This document shows positions 48,341 to 59,800 of a DNA stretch of 64,000 nucleotides, one piece after another. The stretch is from the NCBI GenBank assembly GCA_947034885.2, contig OX344757.2:2480001-2544000 (forward strand), written 5' to 3'. The notes under the pieces are model-generated. The model was not told the DNA's origin, made no database searches, and was given only the letters and a program-made list of their open reading frames with translations. The DNA is from Thuidium tamariscinum. Lineage: Eukaryota; Streptophyta; Bryopsida; Hypnales; Thuidiaceae. Within the stretch, counting starts at the first letter, position 1; each line of letters opens with the position of its first letter. Position numbers and translations under genes: made by a program.

Positions 48341-49645
48341 ATGGGGTGGTGGAGTTTGGTGCTTGTTGTCATTGCAGTATCCTCAATGGGGTGGTGGGCC
48401 GCTGATTCTCCTGCCATGGAGCCCAGTGCCGCTCCCAGCGTGGCCCGCGGGGAGGAGGGAGGCTGCTACCGTCCCTTGTCGGATGTCATTTGGGGATTCC
48501 TGGTCACTCTGTTTGCCTTCGCCGTCTCCCTGTGGGGCTCCGTGAAATATAGAAGCATAGATCATAAAATATCAGCGATTCTTGTTGGTATCCTTGCTCC
48601 ACTTGTGGACCTTCAATTCATTGTTCGGAGCTCAGTGCGGTGTGTTTCAATATTGTGGAAGTGTTACAAAATGGAGTACCCAGATTCGCGCATTACCAGT
48701 CCCTCTTGGCTCAAGTTTTTGTGCACATCACTGTTTCCGTGGTCGAAGTCCCCGGTGAGAATCCTCGCCCCCTGTGACATTGTGGTGTATGTGTCCAAGG
48801 AGTCGCCGTTACTAGAAAAAGAATGGTTATGGAAGCAAAAGTGCGATGTGGAGGACGAATCGGAGGCACTGGTTGTTGGAGAGGATGGGGCAAGAAGACT
48901 CCGAGATCACCTATATGAAAGGAAGCAGCTAAGTGAAGCAGGAGTTGGGTTGTTGGTATGGAAAGAGGTTTTCTTCAAAGCAGAAGACTCCAAGCGCTTG
49001 CCCAAGTATGATGAACTGAAGTATTTGCGTGGCAATTCTGGATTTGCAGTGATTGTTATTGCAGTGCAGGCCATTGGGTATATCTATGCAGTTGGTTTTC
49101 GGATGGCAAAGGATTTGAGAATATCTCCCCTGGAAGTTATTGGATTCACTCTCAATATCATCTTGTTGATGAAAGTGTTTTTCTACAGCACTTGCAATCC
49201 TTGCCATAGGCCATTGGTCATTTACATGGATGGAGATTGGGAGCATGAAGTTGGTGAATTTAATGACAATGATCAAGAAAAGTTCAAACTTTATTATTTG
49301 AATGAAAACCTCAATGCCATATATTTTAGTGCATGTTATAATGTTTTATTCACCTCTTCTTTACATTTTATTGTCAAAGTAGTATTATCAAAATTTGTGG
49401 GAGCAACTCCAAATGGAATGGTATCAATACTTTTAAATTTGTTTCTGCTAGGATGTGTAATAATGCTAGGAGCAGATGCTATTGGAGGGAAAATAGGAAG
49501 TAGTCTTTGTATTTTGGGAGCTCTATTGACTACGATGCCTTATATTTGGGCTATAGTATGGACAGTGTTACATTGGAAGACCAAGCACTTCAATATCTGT
49601 GCAGATCTGATCAATCTTTCTCAAATAATCCCTTTCATAGGTTAG
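48341..49645 (+). CDS. Copy F: intact multi-pass membrane protein, unknown family
   Basis: Open frame with no break; function unknown. The family start (MAGRR in copy A) is ACG here at 48299-48301, so the first usable ATG is 48341 (MGWWSLVLVVIAVSSMGWWAADS), 14 codons later, giving 434 residues. The signal peptide survives. The frame is open upstream to a GTG at 48131, but no ATG lies there. The order is as in copy C: signal peptide, two membrane segments, soluble loop with CDVEDESEALVVGEDGARRL and LPKYDELKYLRGNSG, then five segments with CHRPLVIYMDG and the NLSQIIPFIG end. About 49318-49520 (two segments near KFVGATPNGMVSILLNLFL) is unlike every other copy, while flanking parts are nearly identical to A and G. 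This suggests a conversion patch or fast change. Confidence 0.75.
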   Translation: MGWWSLVLVVIAVSSMGWWAADSPAMEPSAAPSVARGEEGGCYRPLSDVIWGFLVTLFAFAVSLWGSVKYRSIDHKISAILVGILAPLVDLQFIVRSSVRCVSILWKCYKMEYPDSRITSPSWLKFLCTSLFPWSKSPVRILAPCDIVVYVSKESPLLEKEWLWKQKCDVEDESEALVVGEDGARRLRDHLYERKQLSEAGVGLLVWKEVFFKAEDSKRLPKYDELKYLRGNSGFAVIVIAVQAIGYIYAVGFRMAKDLRISPLEVIGFTLNIILLMKVFFYSTCNPCHRPLVIYMDGDWEHEVGEFNDNDQEKFKLYYLNENLNAIYFSACYNVLFTSSLHFIVKVVLSKFVGATPNGMVSILLNLFLLGCVIMLGADAIGGKIGSSLCILGALLTTMPYIWAIVWTVLHWKTKHFNICADLINLSQIIPFIG

Positions 49646-49734
49646 GATTTGATGTAGTTGATCATCTTCCTTGTATAATAGATGGATTTGTTTTTGTAAA
49701 ACCTATTTCTATGGTTTTGAATTAAACATAAATA

Positions 49735-51341
49735 ATTTCAGAAAGTATTTCTTAATCTACAAGGAGAACTTGAATCCTGGTCCCTTTCCAACCAACAGTG
49801 CTCAGCTGCTCATATCAGTGCTTCGAACGACCCGATCGTGCTCAAGAGTCTTCATCGGAATTATTTTATCTGTTTCTTCTGCCAGTCACAGCATCTGTTC
49901 AAGGCGAGAGTCTGTGGAGATCGAAATTGTGGTGTTTTTCGGTGTTGCCCGGCCATTCCTTGATTGGGGTTACAGTTGAAGAGGAGAGAATGGCGGGAAG
50001 AAGGTGGTTGGCAAGGGACGCTGTGGCCTCAATGGGGTGGTGGGATTTGCTCCTTGTTGCCATTGCAGGATCATGTCGTTGTGGAGTGTGGGACTGTGGG
50101 TTGCTGAGTCTCCTGCCATGGAGCCCAGTGTCGCTCCCAGCGTGGCCCGTGGCGAGGACGGAGTCTGCTATCGTCCATTGTCGAATGTCATTTGGGGATT
50201 CCTGGTCACTTTGCTCGCCTTGACCGTCTCCTTGTGGGGCTCATGGAAACATAGAGACACAGAAACTGAAATATCAGCGATTATTATTGGTGTCCTTGCT
50301 CCATTTGTAGACCTTGGATTCATTGTTCTGAACTCACTGCGGTGTGTTTCAATGTTGTGGAGCTGTCACAAAATGCAGTACCCTGATTCGGGCATTACCA
50401 GTCCCTCTTGGCTCAAGTTTTTGTGTGCATCCCTGTATCTGTGGTCGAAGTCCCTGGTGAGAATCCTTGCTTCCTGTGACTTTGTGGTGTATGTGTCGAA
50501 GGAGTCGCCATTACTTAAAAAAAAAAATGGTTATGGAACCCTCAGTGCGATGTGGAGGATGAATCGGAGGCACTAGTAGTTGGAGAGAATGGGGCAAGAA
50601 GACTCCAAGATCACCAATATGTAACACAGCAACTCAGTGACGCGGGGGTTGGGTTGCTGGTATGGAACGAGGTTTTCTGTAACACAGAAGACTCCAAGTG
50701 TTCGCCAAAGTATGATGAATTGAAGTATTTGCGTGGCAATTCAGGATTTGCAGTCATTGCTGTTTTGGTGCAAGGCATTGGGTATATCTATGCAGTTGGT
50801 TTTTGGATGGCAAGGGATTTGAGAATATCTCCCCTGGAAGTTATTGGATTTGTTCTCAACATCATCTTGTTGATGAAAGTGTCTTTCTATAGCACTTGCA
50901 ATCCTTGCCATAGGCCATTGGTTATTTACACGGATGGAGATTGGGAGCATGAAGTTGGTGAATTTAATGACAATGACCAAGAAAAGTTCAAACTTTATTA
51001 TTCAAATGAAAACCTCAATGTCATATTTTGGTATATCTATTGTTTTCAGCACTTTGTTGATATATTGTATTGTCGATGTAGTAAAAACTACAAATGTAAT
51101 GGTAGCAATACCTATAATGTCATTTTTGCTAGGACTTTTGTCAATGTTATTTGGGACCTTAGCGGGATATAAGTATACTATCATAGTCAGCATAATTATA
51201 ATGGTGGGACTTCTATTAACCACAATGGCTTATATTTGGGCTTTAGTAGGGACAGTGTTGTATTGGAAGACCATACACTTCAATACCCGAGAAAATCTTC
51301 TCAATCTTTCTCAAGTAATCCCTTTTATTGGTAGGATTTGA
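49735..51341 (+). pseudogene. Copy G: membrane protein pseudogene without first exon
   Basis: Homology starts at the intron acceptor (aataatttcagaaagtatttc), about 90 bp after the stop of copy F, so this copy has no leader exon or promoter of its own. ATG at 49990 gives MAGRRWLARD; an extra 'actgtggg' type insert near 50090 shifts the frame. WVAESPAMEPS continues in another frame to about 50520, where a run of A residues shifts it again. CDVEDESEALVVGENGARRL to NENLNVIFW is open, then another shift at about 51030. The final frame ends IPFIGRI because one T of the usual stop context is missing. Sequence is otherwise close to copies A and F, so inactivation is recent. Confidence 0.9.
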
Positions 51342-51461
51342 TATAGTTGATCATCTTTCTAGTGTAATAGATGGATTTGTTTCTATAAAACCTCTTTTTA
51401 TGATTTTGAATTAAACATCAATATTTTTCATTCAAGAGGTTATATATATATATAAAAGGAG

Positions 51462-51720
51462 GTCATTGTAAGAAACATTGTGTATTGTTAGGAATGTTTT
51501 GTCAAAATTTAGATTTTCAAATCCAAAATAGTAGAGATACTTTGTAGTAAAACAATCTGAGTCATTGATTGGAAAAATCAATGTTTAAAAGTAGTGTTGC
51601 AAATACAAAAGAAGATTATGTGAAAAATACACTAATTGTCAAATAGCGAATAGAAATTTGTGACAAAACCTTAAAGATTAGTCACTTGTGAAGACTTAAT
51701 GGTAAATAAATCATATTTCT
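51462..51720. mobile_element. TIR family 1 element, truncated (copy 6)
   Basis: 'ggaggtcattgtaagaaacattg' and the following 200 bp match the element downstream of copy A (11541 onward), in the same position relative to the gene end. The right end is missing, replaced by the start of copy H. Confidence 0.65.
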
Positions 51721-52688
51721 AATTGTGTACACTTCCTTGGATATTGCTTGTTGGACAATTCCATGGAGAATTTTGTGTTCATCCTTGTATCCATGGTCAA
51801 AGTCCCTGGTGAGAATCTTGGCTTCTTGTGACATTGTGGTGTATGTATCCAAGGAGTCGCCATTACAACAAAAGAAAATGGTTATGGAGGCAAAAGTGCA
51901 ATGTAGAGGATCAATCGGAGGCCATGGTAGTTGGAGAGAATGGGGCAAGAAGACTCCAAGATCACCAATATGAAAGAAAAGAACTCAATGTAGAAGGAAT
52001 TGGATTGTTGGTATAGAAAGAAATTTTTTTCAAAGCAGAAGAGTCCAAGCGTTTGCTTAAGTATGATGAATTGAAGTATTTGCGTGGCAATTTGGGATTT
52101 GCAATCATTAATATAGTAGTGCAAGCCATTGGGTATATATATGTTGGTTTTTCGGATGGGAAAGGATTTGAGAATATCTCCACTTGAAGTTATTGGATCG
52201 GTTCTCAATATCATCTTATTGATAAAGTGCTTTTTTACAACACTTGCAATCGTTGCCATATGCCATTAGTTATTTACATGGACAGAAATTGGGAACATGA
52301 AGTTGGTGGATTCAATGACAAGCACTATGGAAAGTTAGAAAGGTGTGTTTTAGGCAACAAAGCTTCAGAAGTCTTATTTTGTGGTTTAGTTCTTGTTTAG
52401 AGCACTTTGCTAATACATTGTATTCTCAATATCACAAAAGCTAAAAATATAATAGTAGGAGTACCTATAATATTGTTTTTACTAGGACTTTGGTTATTTT
52501 TTTTTGGATTCATAGCTTCGGTAAAGTATAGAAAAGTAACAACTTCCTTTACTATAACTACATTTCTATTGACTGCTATGTCTTATATTTGGGCTCTAGT
52601 AGGAATAGTGCTGTATTGGAAGGCCATGCACTTCAATGCTCAAGGAGATTTTATCAACCTTTCTCAGATCATCCCTTTCATTGGTTAG
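51721..52688 (+). pseudogene. Copy H: membrane protein pseudogene with internal deletion
   Basis: A piece of the unit's intron (gtacacttccttggatattgcttgttggac, as near 9165-9200) is fused directly to the soluble-loop coding sequence (FVFILVSMVKVPGENLGFL out of frame; WSKSLVRILASCDIVVYVSK in frame). Frameshifts follow. TAG at 52014-52016 sits at the same codon as in copy D. Further shifts affect the GYIYVG and FFYNTC segments. The last part from 52407 is open (MLIHCILNITKAKN to NLSQIIPFIG). Its 3' flank belongs to the segmental duplication shared with copy B. Confidence 0.88.
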
Positions 52689-52721
52689 GGCTTGATGCAT
52701 TTGAACATGTTTTGATGTAAT

Positions 52722-53444
52722 GGGTGAATGCAAGAAACACCTGTACTATTTGTTGTGTTTTATTACAGTACTCATGGCTTTTTCTAGAGTACTTTAAAAT
52801 TAGAAAACTAATTTGAAAAAAATTTGAAAAATATGAATAATGTATACACCTCTAAGATGAAGGTTTTCACCAAAGGAAATTGATAGAAAAATTCTCTAGG
52901 TAGGAGAACTTAAAAAGTGCCAAACTTCAAGAAAATACATACCTTCACATTTTAATTCGGAAAAAATAGTAAAAATAAGTAAATACAAAAAATAAAAAGT
53001 GGTCATTTGCAACAACTCTATGGAGATGGTCACTCACCAAAAAAACCACCAAAATAATATTTTATATGTTTCAAAATTCAAGCAGAAAGAAGCTCACTTT
53101 GTAAACTTCCACACCACATAAAAATAACTTTTTTCAAAATCCCTCACGCAAAGAGATGTAAATCTACTAGAAGACCATTTCATCCAAATTCCATTTCAAA
53201 ATCATTAAAAAAAAGGTACTCCTTAGTACTATAAACCTCCAAATTGTCATTTGTGACATTTAATCACTAGTATTATTTTAGTATTAAACTATTTTTGAAA
53301 ATTATGTAAGTTGTATGATAGTCATGAGTACCTTCTTTAGAAATCTTGAGTCATTTAGAGCAAAAATGCAAAAGTTATGGCCAAAAAACAGATCAACACT
53401 TAGATTGTGATGGAAAATAGTACAAGTGTTTTTTGCATTCACCC
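52722..53444. mobile_element. TIR family 1 element, copy 7
   Basis: Ends GGGTGAATGCAAGAAACACC and the inverse of GGGTGAATGCAAAAAACAC, flanked by TAAT at 52718-52721 and 53445-53448. The paralogous empty site at 25530-25533 reads TAAT once, proving a 4-bp duplication. 723 bp, no transposase. Confidence 0.95.
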
Positions 53445-53765
53445 TAATTGATAGATTTATGTCAATAAAGCTTCTTTTTATGGTTTTCAATGAAGTGTAA
53501 ATAATTTGCATTCCAAAGTTGTTACCTATGATTTTTTCTTAAATGTTCTTAAGTATTTCATAGGTTTTGAAAAGCACTATGAATTCCTTCTTGAACTTAG
53601 CATTAGTTCTTTAAGTAATCATTTGATGAAAAGCTTCTCAACATGGATGATGTTGAAGTGATTTTAAAACAAAATGTTTGTGGTTGTTTAATTCCTCACA
53701 ACTAGTGATGTAAGATAGAACACACATTCCAAAGCTTTACTTTTTGACCTTGAAAATCAACATGT

Positions 53766-54488
53766 GGGTGATTGCAAGAAACACTTGTCCTATTTGTTGT
53801 GTTTGGTTGATTTTTTCAGGAATACTTTAAAATTAGAAAATTATTATTTTTTAGATTTGAAAAATATGACTTATGTATACACCTTTAAGATGAAAGGTAC
53901 CAATGGAAGAAATTGCACAGAAAAATTGTCTAAGTAGGAGAACTAGAAAAGTGCCAAGCCCCAAGAAAATACATATCTTGATGTTTTAATTAGGGAAAAA
54001 TAGAAAAATTATGGAAATTCAAAAAATCAAAATTGGCCATTTGTAACAACTTTAAAGAGATGGTCATTCATAAAAAAAATCACTAAAATAATACTTTATA
54101 TGTTTAAAAATGCAACCAAAAGGAAACTCACTTTGTGAACTTCCACACAACGTAAAGATAAATTTTTTCCAAATCCCTCATGTGGAGGGCTATGAATCTA
54201 TTAGAAGACCATTTCATCCAAATTTCGTCTCAAAATCATTAAGAAAAAAGTACCCCTTAGTACTAAAAAACCCTAAACTACCAAGTGTGACATTCAATCA
54301 CTAGTTCTATTTTGAAATCAAACTATTTTTAAAAATTATGAAAAATTAGAGAATGTATATGGTACTTGTAAGTATCTTCCCTATAAATCTTAAGTCATTT
54401 GGAGCCAAAACATAGAAGTTATGGCCAAAAAACAAATCAGCACACTAGGTGTGACGGAAAATAGGACAAGTGTTTCTTGCAATTGTCC
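53766..54488. mobile_element. TIR family 1 element, copy 8
   Basis: Begins GGGTGATTGCAAGAAACAC; the right end is its near inverse (acaagtgtttcttgcaattgtcc). Flanks ATGT and ATAT. The empty site in the other duplicate (25847-25850) reads ATGT, so one base changed after insertion. 723 bp, internally similar to copy 7. Confidence 0.92.
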
Positions 54489-54873
54489 ATATTCATCATC
54501 CAATTCTAGTAAAGTACTAAAGTCTACTTACCTTTATGAGATATTGATGAACTTTCATTCCTTGGATTCACTACTTTTTGAAAAAAATGTATTTTTGACT
54601 TCTTGCATGCATCCCGAAATGATTGTCTACAATTTTTCTAGTATATTTTGGAACCAATTTCATTGATTGTATTGTGAAAAATATAATGAAGAGAGGTTCC
54701 AAATTTTATATCACTAGAATTAATGAAGAACGTTTCATGTATTCATTGCAACTTAAATAAAATTAGCCACAAAGAAGTATTTTTTGACATACTTAAAACA
54801 ACTCTAAGAAAAATATGACAATCAAAATGGATAATCATTTTGGTTTGGAGGGAGTACATGTTTACCAACACTA

Positions 54874-55129
54874 AGGTAGGGACACCCAAAAGTGCCACTT
54901 ATTCATACTGTGCCTAGTTAGAGTTATTAGCTAGTTCAAATTTTTATGCAGTCTTGTTGGTAAGTGAAAGCATGTTCCAATGCACTAAAGAACAAAGGAT
55001 TTGGATACCGTATGCAAAAGTTAATAATGGTCAAAGTCTATTTCTAAAAGTGCCATCTATAGTCTGTGAACATGACTGATTTTTGAAATGTATGTGCATT
55101 GTAGATGGCACTTTTGGATGTACCTTCCT
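54874..55129. mobile_element. TIR family 2 MITE, copy 3
   Basis: AGGTAGGGACACCCAAAAG to the inverse of AGGAAGGTACATCCAAAAG, flanked by TA at 54872-54873 and 55130-55131. The other duplicate (about 26243, cactaatagg) is empty. Confidence 0.9.
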
Positions 55130-56319
55130 TAATAGGTACCAATCACCCTTTCACTTCAAGTATTCATGGAAAATTATAAAACAAACAAACTTTTGATAAA
55201 AAAAATCTTTTGTTGAGTTATTCTCCACAAAATAATCGAAACAACTTTAATCATTTATGACTCTTGAATAGCTAAAGAAATCTAATTTGTCAGAAGGTTG
55301 GAAGTATATTCTATTCATTTAGTCCAATTCTCTACAATGTCAAGACTTAATATATCAATATATACAACACTAAGATTATTTGATGATGATCATCAATAAA
55401 AGTTGTAAAGTAATATATGGATTTAGTTAAATTCTCAACATTGCACCAATCAACATTTGTTGACAGTATGTGATATAATACTTGTGCTAAATTCATTAAT
55501 TTTTAAATTTTCAACTAATACCATCCGTTGGCTAAGGTTTTGATCTGATGTAAAAACAAGAAACACTTATATTGTTTCAAAGTTCAATATTGTAGATCTT
55601 TTTCAAATGCAAGCTTAGCATTTGGAAATTAGAGTGATAGATTTGAAATTGGTATAGGAAGAATCTTTTGCATTCCTTTCTATAATCAATAATTCTAAAA
55701 AAATTCAAAAATTCATACAATATTTAAAATTTGATTTTCATAATTTGTCAATTTTATGGTTTACTATTATTGAAAGGTTAACATAATGAATCTCATTTAG
55801 AAATCTTGATTACATGACCCTTTGTTAGGGTTGGATCTTCTCATCAACAATCATTAAATAGAAGAATTTCTTATTTTCTACATGCTTACAACAAAGGTTG
55901 CTTTGCAAGAACATATCTAGATATTTAAAATGACATTTCTATAGTTTTTTTGGAAGCCTCTCATCTTTGTGGCATTAAGCCCTTTAAAACCTCAATTGCT
56001 TTTTGGATTTTTGGACACTTTTGCTTCAATCTTTGTAACCATATATTGTTTTCTTCTAATCTCATCTAATTGGTTATTTTGATGATAGTTTTGAAAATAT
56101 GTCTCTAATACTTTGAATGAATGAAAAGTTAATGGAACCAACTATAAATCCTATTTATATTCAAAAAACAAACTTCAAAGGACACCCAATTGTACACTTC
56201 ACTAATCACAAAATCCAATTAAGTGTCCACAAGAGTCTATTTTACTTAGCGCTAGAATGCCAACATTTAGAATCACTATTCATAACTAATGTTGTCAACA
56301 CTAAAAATGAAAATTAGTG

Positions 56320-56642
56320 TAAGGAAAGAGACTCATAAATTGCTCAAGTTCTAAAACTACCCAACTTCCCAAATGTACACCTTTTGAACATGTTGCTTTT
56401 TATCTTTACAGCAATGTACAAACAGTGTACATTTGAGGGTGTGGGCGGTTTTACACCATTTCAACTTCAAAAATTTATAACTAATTTTACAAAGCTCCAA
56501 AAAGTATGAAACGACTTGGGTTGGATGCCAATTCCACTTGTCTTTCAAGGAAAATTTACTGAAAAATAATTCAAGAAGTTTTAACTCCTCAAAATTCAGT
56601 TTCCGCTCTTAGATGGGTGCTTTATGGACCTCTTCCCTTAGT
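56320..56642. mobile_element. Family 4 TIR element, full copy
   Basis: TAAGGAAAGAG at the left and CTCTTCCCTTA at the right, flanked by GTG on both sides (56317-56319, 56643-56645), a possible 3-bp duplication. The interior is shared with 46079-46393. The left junction is also present at 27970, so it predates the segmental duplication. Confidence 0.75.
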
Positions 56643-56817
56643 GCTACTCATAACAAACCGCTAATTGACCCGACACAGTCAAAATTGGAGGTGCAGAGAA
56701 AAATTTCTCTGCTCACATTGAGAAACTAAGAAAAACTATCATCAAGTCAAAAAACATTATCAAGCCTGTGGTAACAGTATCACTTGGTGCATACTGTGTA
56801 CCTTTGAACTTAGCCTA

Positions 56818-59800
56818 TTAGTTGCCCAAGTTGGTGATGAGGTAAGGACGCTCCAACGGAGCCTTGCAAGTCAGCAGGTGGCCTTTCAGTCGAGGCATGT
56901 TGGGCTGTGCGCTCCGGCACCGGTGGCAACGAAGCTCCATCTTCCAAAACCTTTCCTCTACGTCCGGACCACAAGGCAGAACTCGCCCCTTCTCTGCGAC
57001 TTCAGCCATAACATCCTGCGAGTCCCGGAAAAATCCAGTGGTGAAGGTGTTCCAGTGCTTCTTGTTCTTGAGATTCGGAGAGTCGAAGTCTTGACTTATG
57101 ACATGCATGTGCAGTTGTCGCATCGACGGTACCTGAAGAGAGGAAACTGAGTCAAATATGGACAGAGAGTGTCCGATGGACAGTATGATGCAACGTAGAG
57201 GATTCTAAAACCGCAAAAGGACGTGAACCCCTCTCCTCTACTAACTGCGACTCACCTATTCATAATCTTGGATGGCCTTCAATGGACCCAAATTGGGTGC
57301 AACGCATGATTTGGTTGAATGAGTGAATAGCCACTCATCTTTGCATGAACATGGAATTGCCTACTTTCCCATCAATGTGGTCTACAACCTCCTAATTTGA
57401 ATAATTGCATAAGAAATTCATAAAATAGTGACAAAACTTTTATCTCAACAGATTTGGCTGTCGAACTCAAAGATCTCTACACAGTTCTGCAGTGATCTCC
57501 CCCCAAACACTCATATGTGTTAAAATCCGTAAAGGGCGCAAATGGTATCCACTACCTTACATGCAGGGCAATTGTACACCTTCCAGGCTCCTCACGAAGA
57601 TAAGGTCCAAATCCAAGATGTTGAGAAAGTAGCACATGAAATACAGACAGCATTCCACAGAATTTTCAAAGGTGATTTGAATATGGCTTACCCAGTGGTA
57701 TCCAAGGCGGAACACTAGCGAAGGGTCTTCCTCGAAATACCGCCTTGCCCAAGTCTCACCAAGTGCATGCATTTGCTTTAGAACAGGCAGATGAAGAGAA
57801 CGGACATCCTCAATCGAGTCCAATCCGTCTCTTCTTGCAATGACCAGTAAATGCTTCTTACCCTGTAAAATTGCCGTTTCACCAGAAACTTATCAACAAT
57901 ATCATCCATGAACTGTTTCTCCTACTGAACTTGAATCAATCATGTAGAGAAAACTAACAATACGAGAAATTGGAGGCACTAACAATTCTCCAAACCTGGG
58001 GGCTAACTTGGCGGCTAAGATTGATGATATTTACCTTTGCAAACTTGTCGGCGATGACAACTGCTTCATTTGTGACTTCTAGAGCAGCAGGGGAATGTTG
58101 TTCTGGATGCAATGCGATATTCCGTAATTCCTGAGCCCATGCTCCCCATTTTCCAGCTGTTCTCTCATTGGTGGTTTTCTTGAATGTGGTCTCTAGACTC
58201 CCAATAGTCTTCTCTTCCCTGCATGCCACCTTCAAAAGTCAAAAACGCCATAACTCCTACTGAAGGCAAAATAGGGGCATCTAAAGTCACAAGAAAGCTC
58301 ACTTCAGTGATACAATGAAAATTTCAGTGAACCGAAAGAACCAGTACCCCTTTCACAATCTTGTAATTCAAAGACTCTGCTGGAGTTATCCAATCTAAAA
58401 AGCAATAAAAGAAAGATAAGAGCATATGAAATGCAGCTGTCAAAAAGTTAACTATATTCGATTGCTCCTGGTTTGTTCAGTCATAGTAGGTTTTCATTCT
58501 AATTGTGCCATATGCATGTTTCTGTGGCAGTTTAAGGAATCAAACTGTTAGATTTATCTCCTCATTCGAAATCATTAAACACCAAAAACAAATTTATACT
58601 TCAATTGTGATATCCTAATTTGAAGCAAATGGTAAAAATTAAAAATCAGGCAAAAAAATGACACATTTTACTTCACATTGGTATGATCTGAAAATTTTAA
58701 GAAAGAAACTTTGTAAAATATGGGAAAAAAAAGTTATTAAAAGCCCTTAAAAAGAGAAATATTGCATGACGTTCAAGGATTAATCATTTAACACATTGAA
58801 CGACTGCAGTTTCAGTCAAATTAGATGTCAGTACTGTGAAAAGAATATGAAGGAGGTACATAGAAGGTTGCACAGCCAGGCCGCTAGTGTCTGCCATGTC
58901 GATGTCGGAGTCCGTCTTAGTGCTTTCCTTCTCGACAGTTTCATCAGTCTTCATACTTTCATCCCCAATAGGTCGTTCCCGTTTCTGATGACGTTCCATA
59001 TCCCCTGGAACTTTCCGCTTGGCAGATTGCATCAAGAATGTGAAGGCATTCTTAGGTGCCCCTCGGAGAGAGTTCTTTGTTTCAGGTGGACCTCGAACTT
59101 CAGCGCCCGCACTTTTACCACCAACTTGCTGCCCAACCAATGGCTTGTGGAGAGCGTTCAACGAATTGTTCTCTTTCAGCGCCACAGTTGAGAAGGCCGT
59201 GAAAAGTTCTGAGTATGCATTGCGTAATATCCGGCAACCTTGTGTATAATCTCCAGCAAGGGAACTTGGTCTCAGCGGATTCATATTGGGACCGAGCACA
59301 TGGATGACATGAGTCACTCCTTCAATTCTGTGTAGAGGGCTCGTAGCAGGTAAAGCAACTGCCACAGCATCCCCAGGTTGGAGCGTTTTCGCAACTTCTT
59401 TGGTTGCAAACTCCAACTCGTAACCGGCAGCCTCGAATATGGCTGCATTCACACCACCACCACCTGGTTTCAGCCGCCTGAAAATGCACACAATCATGTT
59501 GACTCAATCATCTAGAAGTTACAAGATATCTGCGTCAAACTGGAGTAGACAATTTTGAAGCAATCACTGCTGACAGATATAGCTACGAAATCAGGCCAAG
59601 CTCACCAATTTGTTGCATTTGCAATGAATCTGCACTTGGGACCTCCTGATGAATGCAATTTCGTAATATCTCCGGCATGTATGAGCAGCTGCAGTGACGA
59701 GAGTCCAGCTGCAGCAGCCTTTTTCGAAACCCGACCTAGCATGTCTGAATTTGCAGAGAGATCTACAAATACGAGTCTCAGGCCAGCATGGTTTGGGTTC

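Larger units (their letters stand above)
51890..56570 (+). repeat. Segmental duplication, right member
   Basis: Matches 24.69-28.2 kb in order and orientation. It contains family 1 insertions at 52722 and 53766 and a family 2 insertion at 54874 that the left member lacks; empty sites are readable at 25530-25533, about 25847-25850 and about 26243. Confidence 0.85.

Noticed and set aside
58796..59249. Plus-strand frames opposite the macro-domain exon
   Set aside because: Shadows of the minus-strand gene; the spliced minus-strand protein accounts for the openness.
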